From Maribacter algarum (ex Zhang et al. 2020) (GTDB lineage: Bacteria > Bacteroidota > Bacteroidia > Flavobacteriales > Flavobacteriaceae), in the NCBI RefSeq assembly GCF_005885635.1, contig NZ_VATY01000001.1, forward strand, positions 2,002,492-2,066,491: 64,000 nt of DNA, read 5' to 3'. Shown here in pieces: positions 1 through 8,043 of this stretch. The notes beneath the pieces were generated by a model. It was not told where the DNA came from. It ran no database searches and saw only the letters and a program-made list of their open reading frames with translations. Each line of letters starts with the position of its first letter. Within the stretch, counting starts at the first letter, position 1. The position numbers were made by a program, and so were the translations under genes.

Positions 1-1245
1 AATACTGTCGAAATTTTATTGGAGGAAACCGATAAAGCATATGTTGATATAACTGATAATCTTACCTTTTTAGCAGACGATAGTTTTATATGGACAAGCG
101 AGGAGGATGGCTGGAATCATATCTATTTATACAGTGAAGAAGGACCATTGATGAATCAAATCACAAAAGGAAATTGGGAAGTCACAAAGTATTACGGTTA
201 TGACCAAAATGAAGATCGTATTTACTATCAGTCCTCAGAAAATGGTTCAATCAACCGCGGTGTATACAGCATTTCAAGTTCAGGGAAGGATAAAAAAGCA
301 CTCACCGCTAAAGCAGGTACTAATTCTGCAGATTTCAGTGCTGACTTCACTTACTTTATTAACACCTATTCAAGCACTACTACACCTAATACCTATTCCT
401 TACACAATGCATTGAGTGGTAAAAAAGTTAAAGATATCATTGATAACTCAGGTCTTTCCGAAAAACTAAAAGGCTATACTATGAGTAAAAAAGAGTTCTC
501 AACCATTTCAATAAGTGGTAATGATTTGAATATGTACATGATAAAACCCAAAGAATTTGATGCGGCAAAAAAGTACCCGCTATTTATGTATCAATACAGT
601 GGTCCTGGATCTCAAAATGTATCAAATCGTTGGAACGGCGCTAATGATTATTGGCATCAAATGTTAGTTTCAGAAGGGTATATTGTGGCTTGTGTTGATG
701 GAAGAGGAACAGGATTAAAAGGACGAGATTTTAAAAAGGTTACCCAAAAAGAGTTAGGCAAATTCGAAGTAGAAGACCAAATTGCAGCTGCAAAAAAGTT
801 AAGTGAACTTCCATATATTGATGAAAAACGAACCGGTATTTGGGGTTGGAGCTATGGTGGTTTTATGTCTACCAATTGTTTACTAAAAGGGAACGATGTT
901 TTTGAAACGGCCATTGCAGTTGCACCCGTTACCTCTTGGCGTTTTTATGATACAATATACACAGAACGCTATATGCAAACACCACAGGAAAATGCTAACG
1001 GATATGATGATAACTCACCTTTCAACTACCCTGAATTGTTGAAAGGAAGGTATTTGTTAGTCCATGGTTCAGGAGATGATAACGTCCACGTTCAGAACAG
1101 TATGCGGATGATTGAAGCTCTGATTCAAGCGAATAAACAATTCGAATGGGCCATTTATCCTGATAGAAATCACGGTATATACGGTGGAAATACGCGCATT
1201 CAACTGTACAATAAAATGACCAATTTTATTAAATCTAACTTATAA
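1..1245 (+). CDS. S9 family peptidase, dipeptidyl-peptidase IV-like (5' truncated by window edge)
   Basis: The reading frame is open from base 1, so the N-terminal beta-propeller and any signal peptide lie outside the window. The apparent TTG start at base 19 is only an internal codon. The visible part holds the last propeller blades and the alpha/beta-hydrolase domain. The serine motif GWSYGG puts the nucleophile at window codon 284. The acid is in DDNVH (codons 359-360) and the histidine in DRNHG (codon 391), which completes the triad of the prolyl oligopeptidase/DPP-IV family. Members cleave X-Pro or X-Ala dipeptides from peptide N-termini, usually in the periplasm. The POT transporter starts 18 bases after the stop, so released di- and tripeptides could be imported by the next gene (inference). 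Confidence 0.93.
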   Translation, partial: NTVEILLEETDKAYVDITDNLTFLADDSFIWTSEEDGWNHIYLYSEEGPLMNQITKGNWEVTKYYGYDQNEDRIYYQSSENGSINRGVYSISSSGKDKKALTAKAGTNSADFSADFTYFINTYSSTTTPNTYSLHNALSGKKVKDIIDNSGLSEKLKGYTMSKKEFSTISISGNDLNMYMIKPKEFDAAKKYPLFMYQYSGPGSQNVSNRWNGANDYWHQMLVSEGYIVACVDGRGTGLKGRDFKKVTQKELGKFEVEDQIAAAKKLSELPYIDEKRTGIWGWSYGGFMSTNCLLKGNDVFETAIAVAPVTSWRFYDTIYTERYMQTPQENANGYDDNSPFNYPELLKGRYLLVHGSGDDNVHVQNSMRMIEALIQANKQFEWAIYPDRNHGIYGGNTRIQLYNKMTNFIKSNL

Positions 1246-1263
1246 ACCAAATCCAACTTAATT

Positions 1264-2829
1264 ATGGCAGACGCATTAAAACCAGCGCATCAAAAAGAAC
1301 TTTTTGGACATCCTGTGGGGCTTTATGTCCTTTTCTTTACAGAGATGTGGGAACGTTTTTCTTATTATGGAATGAGGGCTTTGTTGACCCTATATATGAC
1401 GGCCAAAACCTTAGAAAATGACCCTCAGAGCGGATTAGGGTGGACCACTACTGAAGCTCTCGCATTATACGGTTGGTATACCATGTTGGTCTATGTTATG
1501 AGTATTCCAGGTGGTTTTATCGCTGACCGATTAATTGGTCAAAAAAAGGCAGTGACGATTGGAGCAGTTTTATTGACTGCTGGTCATGGGGTTCTAGCAA
1601 TTGACGCCATTTGGGCATATTATGCAGGTTTAGGACTTGTAATTCTTGGCGTCGGGATGTTAAAACCAAATATTTCTACTATGGTTGGTGGTTTATACAA
1701 GCAGAATGATATTAGACGGGATAAAGGGTTTAGTATTTTTTATGTTGGAATAAATTTAGGTTCGTTTACGGCGTCACTTTCGGTTGGTTTAGTTGCTGCC
1801 CTTTACGGCTGGCACTATGGTTTTGGTTTGGCAGGTATAGGAATGTTGTTAGGTTTGTTAGTCTATCTATATGGGCAACGATTTTTGACGCATGTAGGCA
1901 ACGCGCCAACGGTAGAAGAGAAATCCTCAGACGTTAGTTTGGCTACCTTGTTTTCCCAACTTTTCAAGTCACCCTTACAATTAGGAATAGTTGCTGTAAT
2001 GTTGGCTTTTTCAGTATATGCAGGTTTTACCTTTGAAGGTCCTGATAATTGGGGTTATGGAGTACTTTTCATAGTGTTATCCCTTATTACTGGTTTGATG
2101 ATGATGATTTATAAAAACCTTAATGGACAAGTAGAGAAAGATAGATATGTTGTACTTCTTTTATCATTATTAATGGTACTGGTTTTTTGGGGATGTTTTG
2201 AACAGATGGGTGGATTGATGAATCTTTATGCCGAAGAGAAAACAAATAGAATGTTTATGGGTTGGGAGGTCCCAGCTGCTTGGTTTCAAGGAGCAAATGC
2301 AGGTTTCATAATTTTGTTTGCTGTTTTGGTTGCTAATTTTTGGGCCAGAAGAAAGTTAAAAGGAAAAGAAGCCTCTTCCTTATTTAAAATGGCCATAGGA
2401 GTTATCATAATGGGAGTTGGTTTTGTATATATGGTCTTTGCATCACTACAATATGAAGCAAACGGAAGCTCGGCGATGTATTGGTTGGTACTTGCCTACT
2501 TATTTCATACGTTGGGAGAGCTATGTTTGTCTCCTGTTTCACTATCGTTTTTCACAAAATTGGCTCCAGCTAGATATATGGCCCTTATGATGGGTGTTTA
2601 TTGGGCAGCAACGGGATTGGGAAATAAAGTTGCAGGAGTTATTGGTGAGAAATCAGTTCAGGCCGGTGAGCTAAAGGTTTTTGGGGGATTGTTCATTTTT
2701 GCCGTAGTTTTTGGTATTCTTGTGATACTTTTATTAAAACCTCTCAAGAGACTAACACATGGAGCTGAGGATAAAGAGACCCTTATTCATGACGATGAAA
2801 CCGAAGGATTCGAATTATCTGATCATTAA
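1264..2829 (+). CDS. POT family proton-coupled di/tripeptide transporter
   Basis: A 521-residue polytopic inner-membrane protein of the proton-dependent oligopeptide transporter (PTR2/POT) branch of the major facilitator superfamily. The signature ERFSYYGMRALL sits near residue 30 in the first helix (ExxERFxYYG motif). A second family region, GKNxxTMVGGLY-like around residue 135-145, is followed by FYVGINLGS. Hydrophobic segments are spread through the whole length with a charged C-terminal tail. It directly follows the DPP-IV-like peptidase, which suggests extracytoplasmic peptide trimming coupled to uptake. It ends at a strong hairpin terminator shared with comEC. The substrate is assumed to be small peptides from the family; drug or nitrate transport is less likely in this context. 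Confidence 0.92.
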   Translation: MADALKPAHQKELFGHPVGLYVLFFTEMWERFSYYGMRALLTLYMTAKTLENDPQSGLGWTTTEALALYGWYTMLVYVMSIPGGFIADRLIGQKKAVTIGAVLLTAGHGVLAIDAIWAYYAGLGLVILGVGMLKPNISTMVGGLYKQNDIRRDKGFSIFYVGINLGSFTASLSVGLVAALYGWHYGFGLAGIGMLLGLLVYLYGQRFLTHVGNAPTVEEKSSDVSLATLFSQLFKSPLQLGIVAVMLAFSVYAGFTFEGPDNWGYGVLFIVLSLITGLMMMIYKNLNGQVEKDRYVVLLLSLLMVLVFWGCFEQMGGLMNLYAEEKTNRMFMGWEVPAAWFQGANAGFIILFAVLVANFWARRKLKGKEASSLFKMAIGVIIMGVGFVYMVFASLQYEANGSSAMYWLVLAYLFHTLGELCLSPVSLSFFTKLAPARYMALMMGVYWAATGLGNKVAGVIGEKSVQAGELKVFGGLFIFAVVFGILVILLLKPLKRLTHGAEDKETLIHDDETEGFELSDH

Positions 2830-2834
2830 ATCAT

Positions 2835-4847
2835 TTACTCAAAATAATAAGCTCCCTTTTCACCCGTATAGTGAAAAGGGAGCTTTCTTTTAGCACAAGT
2901 CTTTCTCCAACGTGCTATGTAACTTCGATAATTGCTTCCGTCAGCAATAATTTGTTTTGGCTGTACAGAATCGATTAAACGTTCCAAATTGATTTTTGGG
3001 GATTGTGTAAGCAGGATATAATCGTGATTTCCTGAAGGATAAATTCCCAGACTGTCAATCATAAGAATCGTTTTGTTTCTCCATGTATAGCCGTTTTGTA
3101 AATCGGGAAACAGGATGTCTTGGATACGCTTCGCAACTTCATAATCTTTAACTATGGCTGAAGCACTTATGCTGTCTGAGGTGGTAACATTAAGTTGATA
3201 TCCGGATTGATAGAGTAAAACAGAATTTTTACTGCGATGGGCTAGGAGTAGGATCTGCGTATTTCGGGTTTTATAGGATGTGTAGATTGTCCAAAGTTGA
3301 AAGCTCATGATACATACTAGAAATAGAGCAAGACGTTTAAAATTTATCCGCGTAAACAGCATGAGGAGACTGATAATAATTCCATAGGAAAGAAGTAATT
3401 GCATCGTATCAAAAGAGATGTCTTTAAAAACAAAAGCTTCTTGTTGTGCTACCCACTCGATTATTGAATTCATTAATCCAATTACACCGTTATAGAATTC
3501 AGCTAACCATTGCGGAAGCATATCAAAAAGTGCCAGCATTACTATTAAGATTCCCATTCCTAAAATCAATCCCATTGCGGGAACGATAATCAAATTGGAT
3601 ATAAAGAACAGGCCGGGAAACTGATGAAAATAAAACAAGCTTATCGGTAATACGCCCAATTGCGCAGCAACACTAACTGAAAGTAGCTGCCAAATTTTAC
3701 GGATGATTTTGTTCTTTGGAGACCATAATTGTTGCAGCATGGGGTATATCCAAACAATGGCAAGAACCGCCGCATAACTCATTTGGAAGCCTACTTGAAA
3801 AAGAAGCATGGGGTTTATCAGCAGTAAAATCGCAAACATTGATAAGGCGAGAATATTAAAGGTATTGCTAGGTCGATTTAAATAAAGCGCATAAGCAACA
3901 AAAGAAAACATAGTAACCGCGCGAACTATTGAAGCTGAGAAACCAGCCAGCAAAGCAAAACACCAAAGTAGAAGAACTAATACGATAAGCTTGATGGTTT
4001 TTCCTTTTGGGAGTCGCTCTAAGGGCCTCAGTAAAAATTGTAACAGCAGGAGAAGAATCCCTATATGCAATCCGGAAACAGCTAAAATATGGACAGCACC
4101 AGCATTTTTATAGTTGTTGTAGGTTTCCTTTGAAAGGTCATCGCGTTGCCCAAGAAGTAAAGCTTGAATAATACTCAATTCTTCTTTTCCAAAATTAGCT
4201 TTTTGGAGCTTGGAAATGATTTTATTTCGAACCGATGCGGCAATTCCGTAGATAGTTTTCGAGGAATTCTCATTAACAAAATGATTTGTGCTATCTAACT
4301 GAATTTGATGATAGATTCCCATATTTGCCAAATAAGATTGATAATCAAACTGATGTGGGTTTAATGGTGGTTTTATTTCGGAAAGCTTCCTAAATATGAA
4401 AAGCTCATCATCTACTTGAAATTTGACCGTACCTGAATCTCTATATAGATTCATAACTAGCTTTCCAGAGACCTTTTTTTCATCCATAGAAAATATATTC
4501 CCCATATACCTATCCGAATAAAGATTAGACTTTAAAACTTCCCGAACTTTTACTTTCCAGAGATATGTTTCTTCAAGATTTTGATGTGTGTAATGGTCTT
4601 TTTGGTTTTTAGGTTGCCAAAGGGATACCGAAAGAATTCCCAAAAATATTGTGGTCAGTAGGGTCGTCAATCCGAAAGAAATGGAGTTTCTATTAGTCTG
4701 TTTACTCAATAGAAACCCAAGAAAAGCAATAAGAATTAGAGTTGAAAATAAGACATGGTAAATCGCGAAGTCAAAATAATGTCCAATCAAAATACCTGTA
4801 ACAAGACACAGCGTAAGCTTAATAGGAACAAATTTCAGAAGAGCCAT
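2835..4847 (-). CDS. comEC: ComEC/Rec2-family DNA-uptake channel protein
   Basis: A 670-residue polytopic membrane protein. Residues 1-70 hold several hydrophobic helices, followed by a soluble DUF4131-like/OB-type stretch (about 85-200). The Competence domain, with the conserved HILAVSGLHIG motif near residue 253-263, and many transmembrane helices follow. The C-terminal metallo-beta-lactamase-like region is short and lacks an obvious HxHxDH, as in many Bacteroidota homologues, where the nuclease part is reduced. The family forms the inner-membrane channel for single-stranded DNA during natural transformation. It is the last gene of a minus-strand run after the NlpC/P60 gene. Whether this organism is competent cannot be read from the sequence. 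Confidence 0.88.
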   Translation of the reverse strand: MALLKFVPIKLTLCLVTGILIGHYFDFAIYHVLFSTLILIAFLGFLLSKQTNRNSISFGLTTLLTTIFLGILSVSLWQPKNQKDHYTHQNLEETYLWKVKVREVLKSNLYSDRYMGNIFSMDEKKVSGKLVMNLYRDSGTVKFQVDDELFIFRKLSEIKPPLNPHQFDYQSYLANMGIYHQIQLDSTNHFVNENSSKTIYGIAASVRNKIISKLQKANFGKEELSIIQALLLGQRDDLSKETYNNYKNAGAVHILAVSGLHIGILLLLLQFLLRPLERLPKGKTIKLIVLVLLLWCFALLAGFSASIVRAVTMFSFVAYALYLNRPSNTFNILALSMFAILLLINPMLLFQVGFQMSYAAVLAIVWIYPMLQQLWSPKNKIIRKIWQLLSVSVAAQLGVLPISLFYFHQFPGLFFISNLIIVPAMGLILGMGILIVMLALFDMLPQWLAEFYNGVIGLMNSIIEWVAQQEAFVFKDISFDTMQLLLSYGIIISLLMLFTRINFKRLALFLVCIMSFQLWTIYTSYKTRNTQILLLAHRSKNSVLLYQSGYQLNVTTSDSISASAIVKDYEVAKRIQDILFPDLQNGYTWRNKTILMIDSLGIYPSGNHDYILLTQSPKINLERLIDSVQPKQIIADGSNYRSYIARWRKTCAKRKLPFHYTGEKGAYYFE
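2849..2885. terminator. Bidirectional hairpin terminator lying inside the comEC 3' coding end
   Basis: A perfect 15-base-pair stem (2849-2863 with 2871-2885, 7-base loop) is followed by a T-rich tract on the plus strand and by an AT-rich tract on the minus strand. It terminates the POT gene and probably comEC. It falls inside the last codons of comEC, encoding FHYTGEKGAYYF. Confidence 0.8.
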
Positions 4848-4888
4848 TTAACGTAATTTCTTACACTAAATGTAGTCAAAAAAGAAAA

Positions 4889-5470
4889 CTATAAGACACG
4901 AGTGGCCTTTACGAATGCGTTATTCCAAAAACCCTCGCGTAATGAAGAGACTATAACCCCTCTTGAAGAAGAAGCATGAATAAATTTCACTTCATCGCCT
5001 TTTACTGAAACGACCATGCCTACATGATTAATTCTTCTCGCCTGTTTTTTGGTTTTAAAAAAGAGCAAGTCTCCTTTTTCAACTTTATTGATTCGCACGC
5101 GTTTTCCTTTTTCTGCCATATTATAGGATACTCGTGGTAATTGTACGTCATGTTCACCGAAAGAAACATAAAGAAGTCCTGAGCAATCCATTCCTTTTTT
5201 CGTTGTTCCACCGTATTTGTATCGTGTTCCTGAAAAGGTCAATGCAGTATTGATAATGTTATCGGCGGGTGATAAAGCAGTAGGTCTTTCTTTTCGTGTT
5301 CTGGGTGCTCTAGTAAGAGAAACTTCTTTTGAAGGAGCAACGCTAACGGTACGTTTTTTTGAAGTTTTACCGTAAGTCGTTTTCTTTTTAACAGCACCGC
5401 AACTTGCGATTAACAATACCAACAAAAGGTACCCGAATTTATGTAGATGCAAAGCGTTCCTAATGCCCAT
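4889..5470 (-). CDS. C40 (NlpC/P60) peptidoglycan endopeptidase, lipoprotein
   Basis: A 193-residue protein with a lipoprotein signal: hydrophobic residues 12-21 and the lipobox IASC with Cys24 as the lipidated residue. A basic, Ser/Thr-rich linker (28-65) leads into the NlpC/P60 domain. The catalytic cysteine is in MDCSGL (Cys96), the histidine in NHVGMV (about residue 147), and the third polar residue in the following IHASSS stretch. Family enzymes cut D-glutamyl-mesoDAP bonds in stem peptides, so it should act at the outer-membrane/periplasm face. It lies between lpxB and comEC in the same orientation, with 41 bases to comEC. Confidence 0.9.
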   Translation of the reverse strand: MGIRNALHLHKFGYLLLVLLIASCGAVKKKTTYGKTSKKRTVSVAPSKEVSLTRAPRTRKERPTALSPADNIINTALTFSGTRYKYGGTTKKGMDCSGLLYVSFGEHDVQLPRVSYNMAEKGKRVRINKVEKGDLLFFKTKKQARRINHVGMVVSVKGDEVKFIHASSSRGVIVSSLREGFWNNAFVKATRVL

Positions 5471-5589
5471 GCCTTCAAAATTAAATAAATATTTTAGAAA
5501 AGTGCGTTCTTATCGGGCTATTAAAAAAGGGTTGCCTCTAAATAGTGGAACGGGACTTTCTGAAATTCTATTGTGTTGGGAAGTTTTTC

Positions 5590-6702
5590 TCAGCTATTAT
5601 TTGTAACAATTAATTCTGCAGCTTTAACACTTGCGCCTTGACCTCCTAGCATTTTTTCCAGTTCCTCATAAGAGGCTAGTTGCTGGTTTCGAAAATCTCC
5701 GCTGAGTATTTTGTTTAATTCGGCTTTCAAATTTTCGGTAGTCAACTCTTCTTGAATTAGTTCCTTGACGACTTCTTTTTTCATAATGAGATTAACCAGA
5801 GAAATATGATCAAGTGTTACGATGCGTTTGGCGATTTGATACGATATCCAATTTGCCTTGTAGCAGACCACTTGCGGAACTTTAAAAATAGCAGTTTCTA
5901 AGGTAGCTGTGCCACTAGTTACCAATGCAGCATGGGCAATGTTCAAAATATCATAGGTTTTGTTTGAAACAAAACTGATATTCGGATTTTTTAAGAACGG
6001 TGCATAAAAATCACCATCCAAACTCGGAGCTCCCGCAATGACAAATTCATAGTCCGCAAACTCGCCGGTAAGAGATAACATTAAGATTAACATTTTTTGC
6101 ACCTCTTGCTTTCGACTTCCAGGAAGCAACGCGATTATTGGTTTTTCAGGATGGAGATTGTTAGAAGTTCGAAAATCTTGTTCGTCAATTTCGGATCGAT
6201 TGGCTACTGCATCTAACAAAGGGTGACCCACAAAATGCACAGGAAAGTCATGTTTTGCATAAAATTCCTTTTCAAAGGGAAGGATAACATACATGAAATC
6301 TATATCACGCTTTATTTTTTCAATGCGGCCCTCACGGGAAGCCCAAATCTGAGGAGATATATAGTAGTTCGTGCTGAAATTATATGTCTTGGCCCATTTT
6401 GCGATGCGCAAATTGAATCCTGAATAATCAATAAAAATAATCTTATGAGGATTGAACTCGTAAATATCCTTTTTACAAAACTTAATGTTCTTAGAAATTG
6501 TAAGGATATTTAGCAGAACTTCAAGAAAACCCATGAAGGCCATTTCTTTGTAGTGCTTAACCAAAGTACCTCCAGCAGCTTGCATCAAATCACCACCCCA
6601 ACAGCGAATCTCTGCTTTTGGGTCTTCGGCTTTCAATGCCTTGATGAGATTTGAACCGTGTAAATCTCCTGAAGCTTCTCCTGCTATGATGTAGTACTTC
6701 AT
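5590..6702 (-). CDS. lpxB: Lipid-A-disaccharide synthase
   Basis: A 370-residue GT19-family glycosyltransferase that joins UDP-2,3-diacylglucosamine to lipid X, giving the lipid A disaccharide at the inner membrane. The N-terminus shows the family pattern AGEASGDLHG (residues 7-16), followed by MGFLEVL near residue 57-63. The donor-binding half carries LLPGSRKQEV around residue 193-202 and a TSGTATLE motif near residue 263-270. The length is normal for the family. It follows surE and a small membrane protein on the same strand, separated from the latter by a palindromic repeat. This neighbourhood is, as far as I recall, common in Flavobacteriia. Confidence 0.96.
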   Translation of the reverse strand: MKYYIIAGEASGDLHGSNLIKALKAEDPKAEIRCWGGDLMQAAGGTLVKHYKEMAFMGFLEVLLNILTISKNIKFCKKDIYEFNPHKIIFIDYSGFNLRIAKWAKTYNFSTNYYISPQIWASREGRIEKIKRDIDFMYVILPFEKEFYAKHDFPVHFVGHPLLDAVANRSEIDEQDFRTSNNLHPEKPIIALLPGSRKQEVQKMLILMLSLTGEFADYEFVIAGAPSLDGDFYAPFLKNPNISFVSNKTYDILNIAHAALVTSGTATLETAIFKVPQVVCYKANWISYQIAKRIVTLDHISLVNLIMKKEVVKELIQEELTTENLKAELNKILSGDFRNQQLASYEELEKMLGGQGASVKAAELIVTNNS

Positions 6703-6725
6703 TTATTATTTGTTTCTTAAAGAGC

Positions 6726-6778
6726 TTGGTGCTAGATGCATGGTGTTTGATGAATTGATTTTATGCATCGAGCACCAA
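6726..6778. repeat. Imperfect intergenic palindrome between the small membrane gene and lpxB
   Basis: Arms 6726-6741 and 6763-6778 are 16 bases each and complementary except for one A/G mismatch, around a 21-base loop. The unit GGTGCT..GATGCAT recurs in degenerate form in the loop (GGTGTTTGATG), which gives a repeat-built look. In the putative surE-lpxB transcript it would form a stable hairpin, but it lacks a T-run and is unlikely to be a simple terminator. Confidence 0.55.
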
Positions 6779-6788
6779 ACATCTTGCC

Positions 6789-7070
6789 CTAAAAAACTTT
6801 ATAATATAAAATAACCAAAGCGGTAATAATTGTGGCAATCAAAACTCCCTTGGCCCTATTATCTCTTCGAATTCTCAAAAACAAGAAAAAGGCAACTAGA
6901 TTCAAAATAGCACCTAGCGCTAAGAGGCTTCCAAGGTGGCCTTGTTGAATGGCTGCTTGAAAAGTTTCTGTTATTCCCAAATCCGAAAATAATAGAATGT
7001 ATAAAAGTGTACCGATGGTATTCGCAATAATACCCACTGCGAATCCTATTAAAAGTTCTTTCTTATGCAT
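6789..7070 (-). CDS. Small hypothetical membrane protein, three predicted helices
   Basis: A 93-residue protein of unrecognised family. Hydrophobic stretches at about residues 6-28, 46-65 and 76-92 suggest three transmembrane helices, separated by a loop with DLGITETF and a basic loop RIRRDNRAKG. The ATG overlaps the surE stop by eight bases, so the two genes are translationally coupled and it is very likely real. No catalytic or binding motif is visible. By position between surE and lpxB an envelope role is possible, but that is context only. Confidence 0.75.
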   Translation of the reverse strand: MHKKELLIGFAVGIIANTIGTLLYILLFSDLGITETFQAAIQQGHLGSLLALGAILNLVAFFLFLRIRRDNRAKGVLIATIITALVILYYKVF

Positions 7071-7842
7071 TTAGGTTCCAGTTATTTATATTCTGTATGG
7101 CGTGATGCGCGGTTAGGTCGAATTGGGTTGGTACTATCGAAATATAACCGTTTGCCAAGGCCCATTCATCTGTATCTTCCCCTTTGTCTAAAAGCTCAAA
7201 CTCTCCGGTTAGCCAATAGTAATCTTTGCCCATTGGATTAGTACGTTTGTCGAATTTCTCTTTCCAATTGGCGCGAGCTTGTCGGCAAATTTTGATTCCC
7301 TTGAAATCTTTCGCTTCTAATTTGGGAATGTTGACATTTAAAACGACCCCGGGAGGAATTCCATTTAAAAGTGCCTCCCTGACAATTTTTTTAATACTTT
7401 CTCCTGCAGGTTCAAAATCTGCGTTCCAAGAATAATCACAAAGCGAGAAGCCGATTGCAGGAACCCCTTCAATGCCAGCTTCAATAGCGGCACTCATAGT
7501 TCCTGAATAAATAACATTAATTGAAGAATTTGAACCATGATTTATACCGCTAACACAGATATCAGGTTTTCGGTCTAAAAGCTCTTGAAGTGCCATTTTA
7601 ACACAATCCGCCGGAGTTCCGCTACAACTATATTCCTCGTTGGCACCATTTTCCAAATCGATTTTCATTCTTTTAGAATACAGAGCGATATCCAAAGTTA
7701 TAGCGTGCCCTTTACCTGATTGTGGACTGTCTGGTGCCACAACCACGACATCACCGATTTCATTCATATAACGGACCAAAGCTCTAAGGCCAGGGGCAGT
7801 AATTCCGTCATCATTTGTTACAAGAATCAAAGGTTTCGACAA
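7063..7842 (-). CDS. surE: 5'/3'-nucleotidase SurE
   Basis: A 259-residue metal-dependent survival protein that dephosphorylates nucleoside monophosphates. The N-terminus has the hallmark VTNDDG motif (residues 8-13) with metal-binding aspartates, then DSPQSGKGHAIT near residue 38-49 and SGINHGSN around residue 100-107, all typical of SurE. The likely start is TTG at 7842, placed exactly where homologues begin (SKPLILVTNDDG). No ATG precedes the conserved domain, so TTG initiation is supported. The stop overlaps the ATG of the next small membrane gene. Probably the first gene of the surE-lpxB run. Confidence 0.94.
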   Translation of the reverse strand: MSKPLILVTNDDGITAPGLRALVRYMNEIGDVVVVAPDSPQSGKGHAITLDIALYSKRMKIDLENGANEEYSCSGTPADCVKMALQELLDRKPDICVSGINHGSNSSINVIYSGTMSAAIEAGIEGVPAIGFSLCDYSWNADFEPAGESIKKIVREALLNGIPPGVVLNVNIPKLEAKDFKGIKICRQARANWKEKFDKRTNPMGKDYYWLTGEFELLDKGEDTDEWALANGYISIVPTQFDLTAHHAIQNINNWNLNA

Positions 7843-8043
7843 AGTGTATAATTTAAGTTGTAAAAATACGTTTAAAAAAAGATATCTATTCGATCGTATT
7901 CAACAAAAAAATGGGGCTTTGCTCCATACTGGCACGGTTTTTTCAGTATCTTAGAGAATCTATTGAAGTATAGGTCACACATTGAGTTTTACTTTGATAT
8001 ATTTTATTTCACATCGATTAAATTACATAGTAAACAGAATTTT

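Noticed and set aside
7963..8043. N-terminal extension of the Prc-like protease from a TTG
   Set aside because: It would hide the lipoprotein signal that begins at the ATG at 8044.
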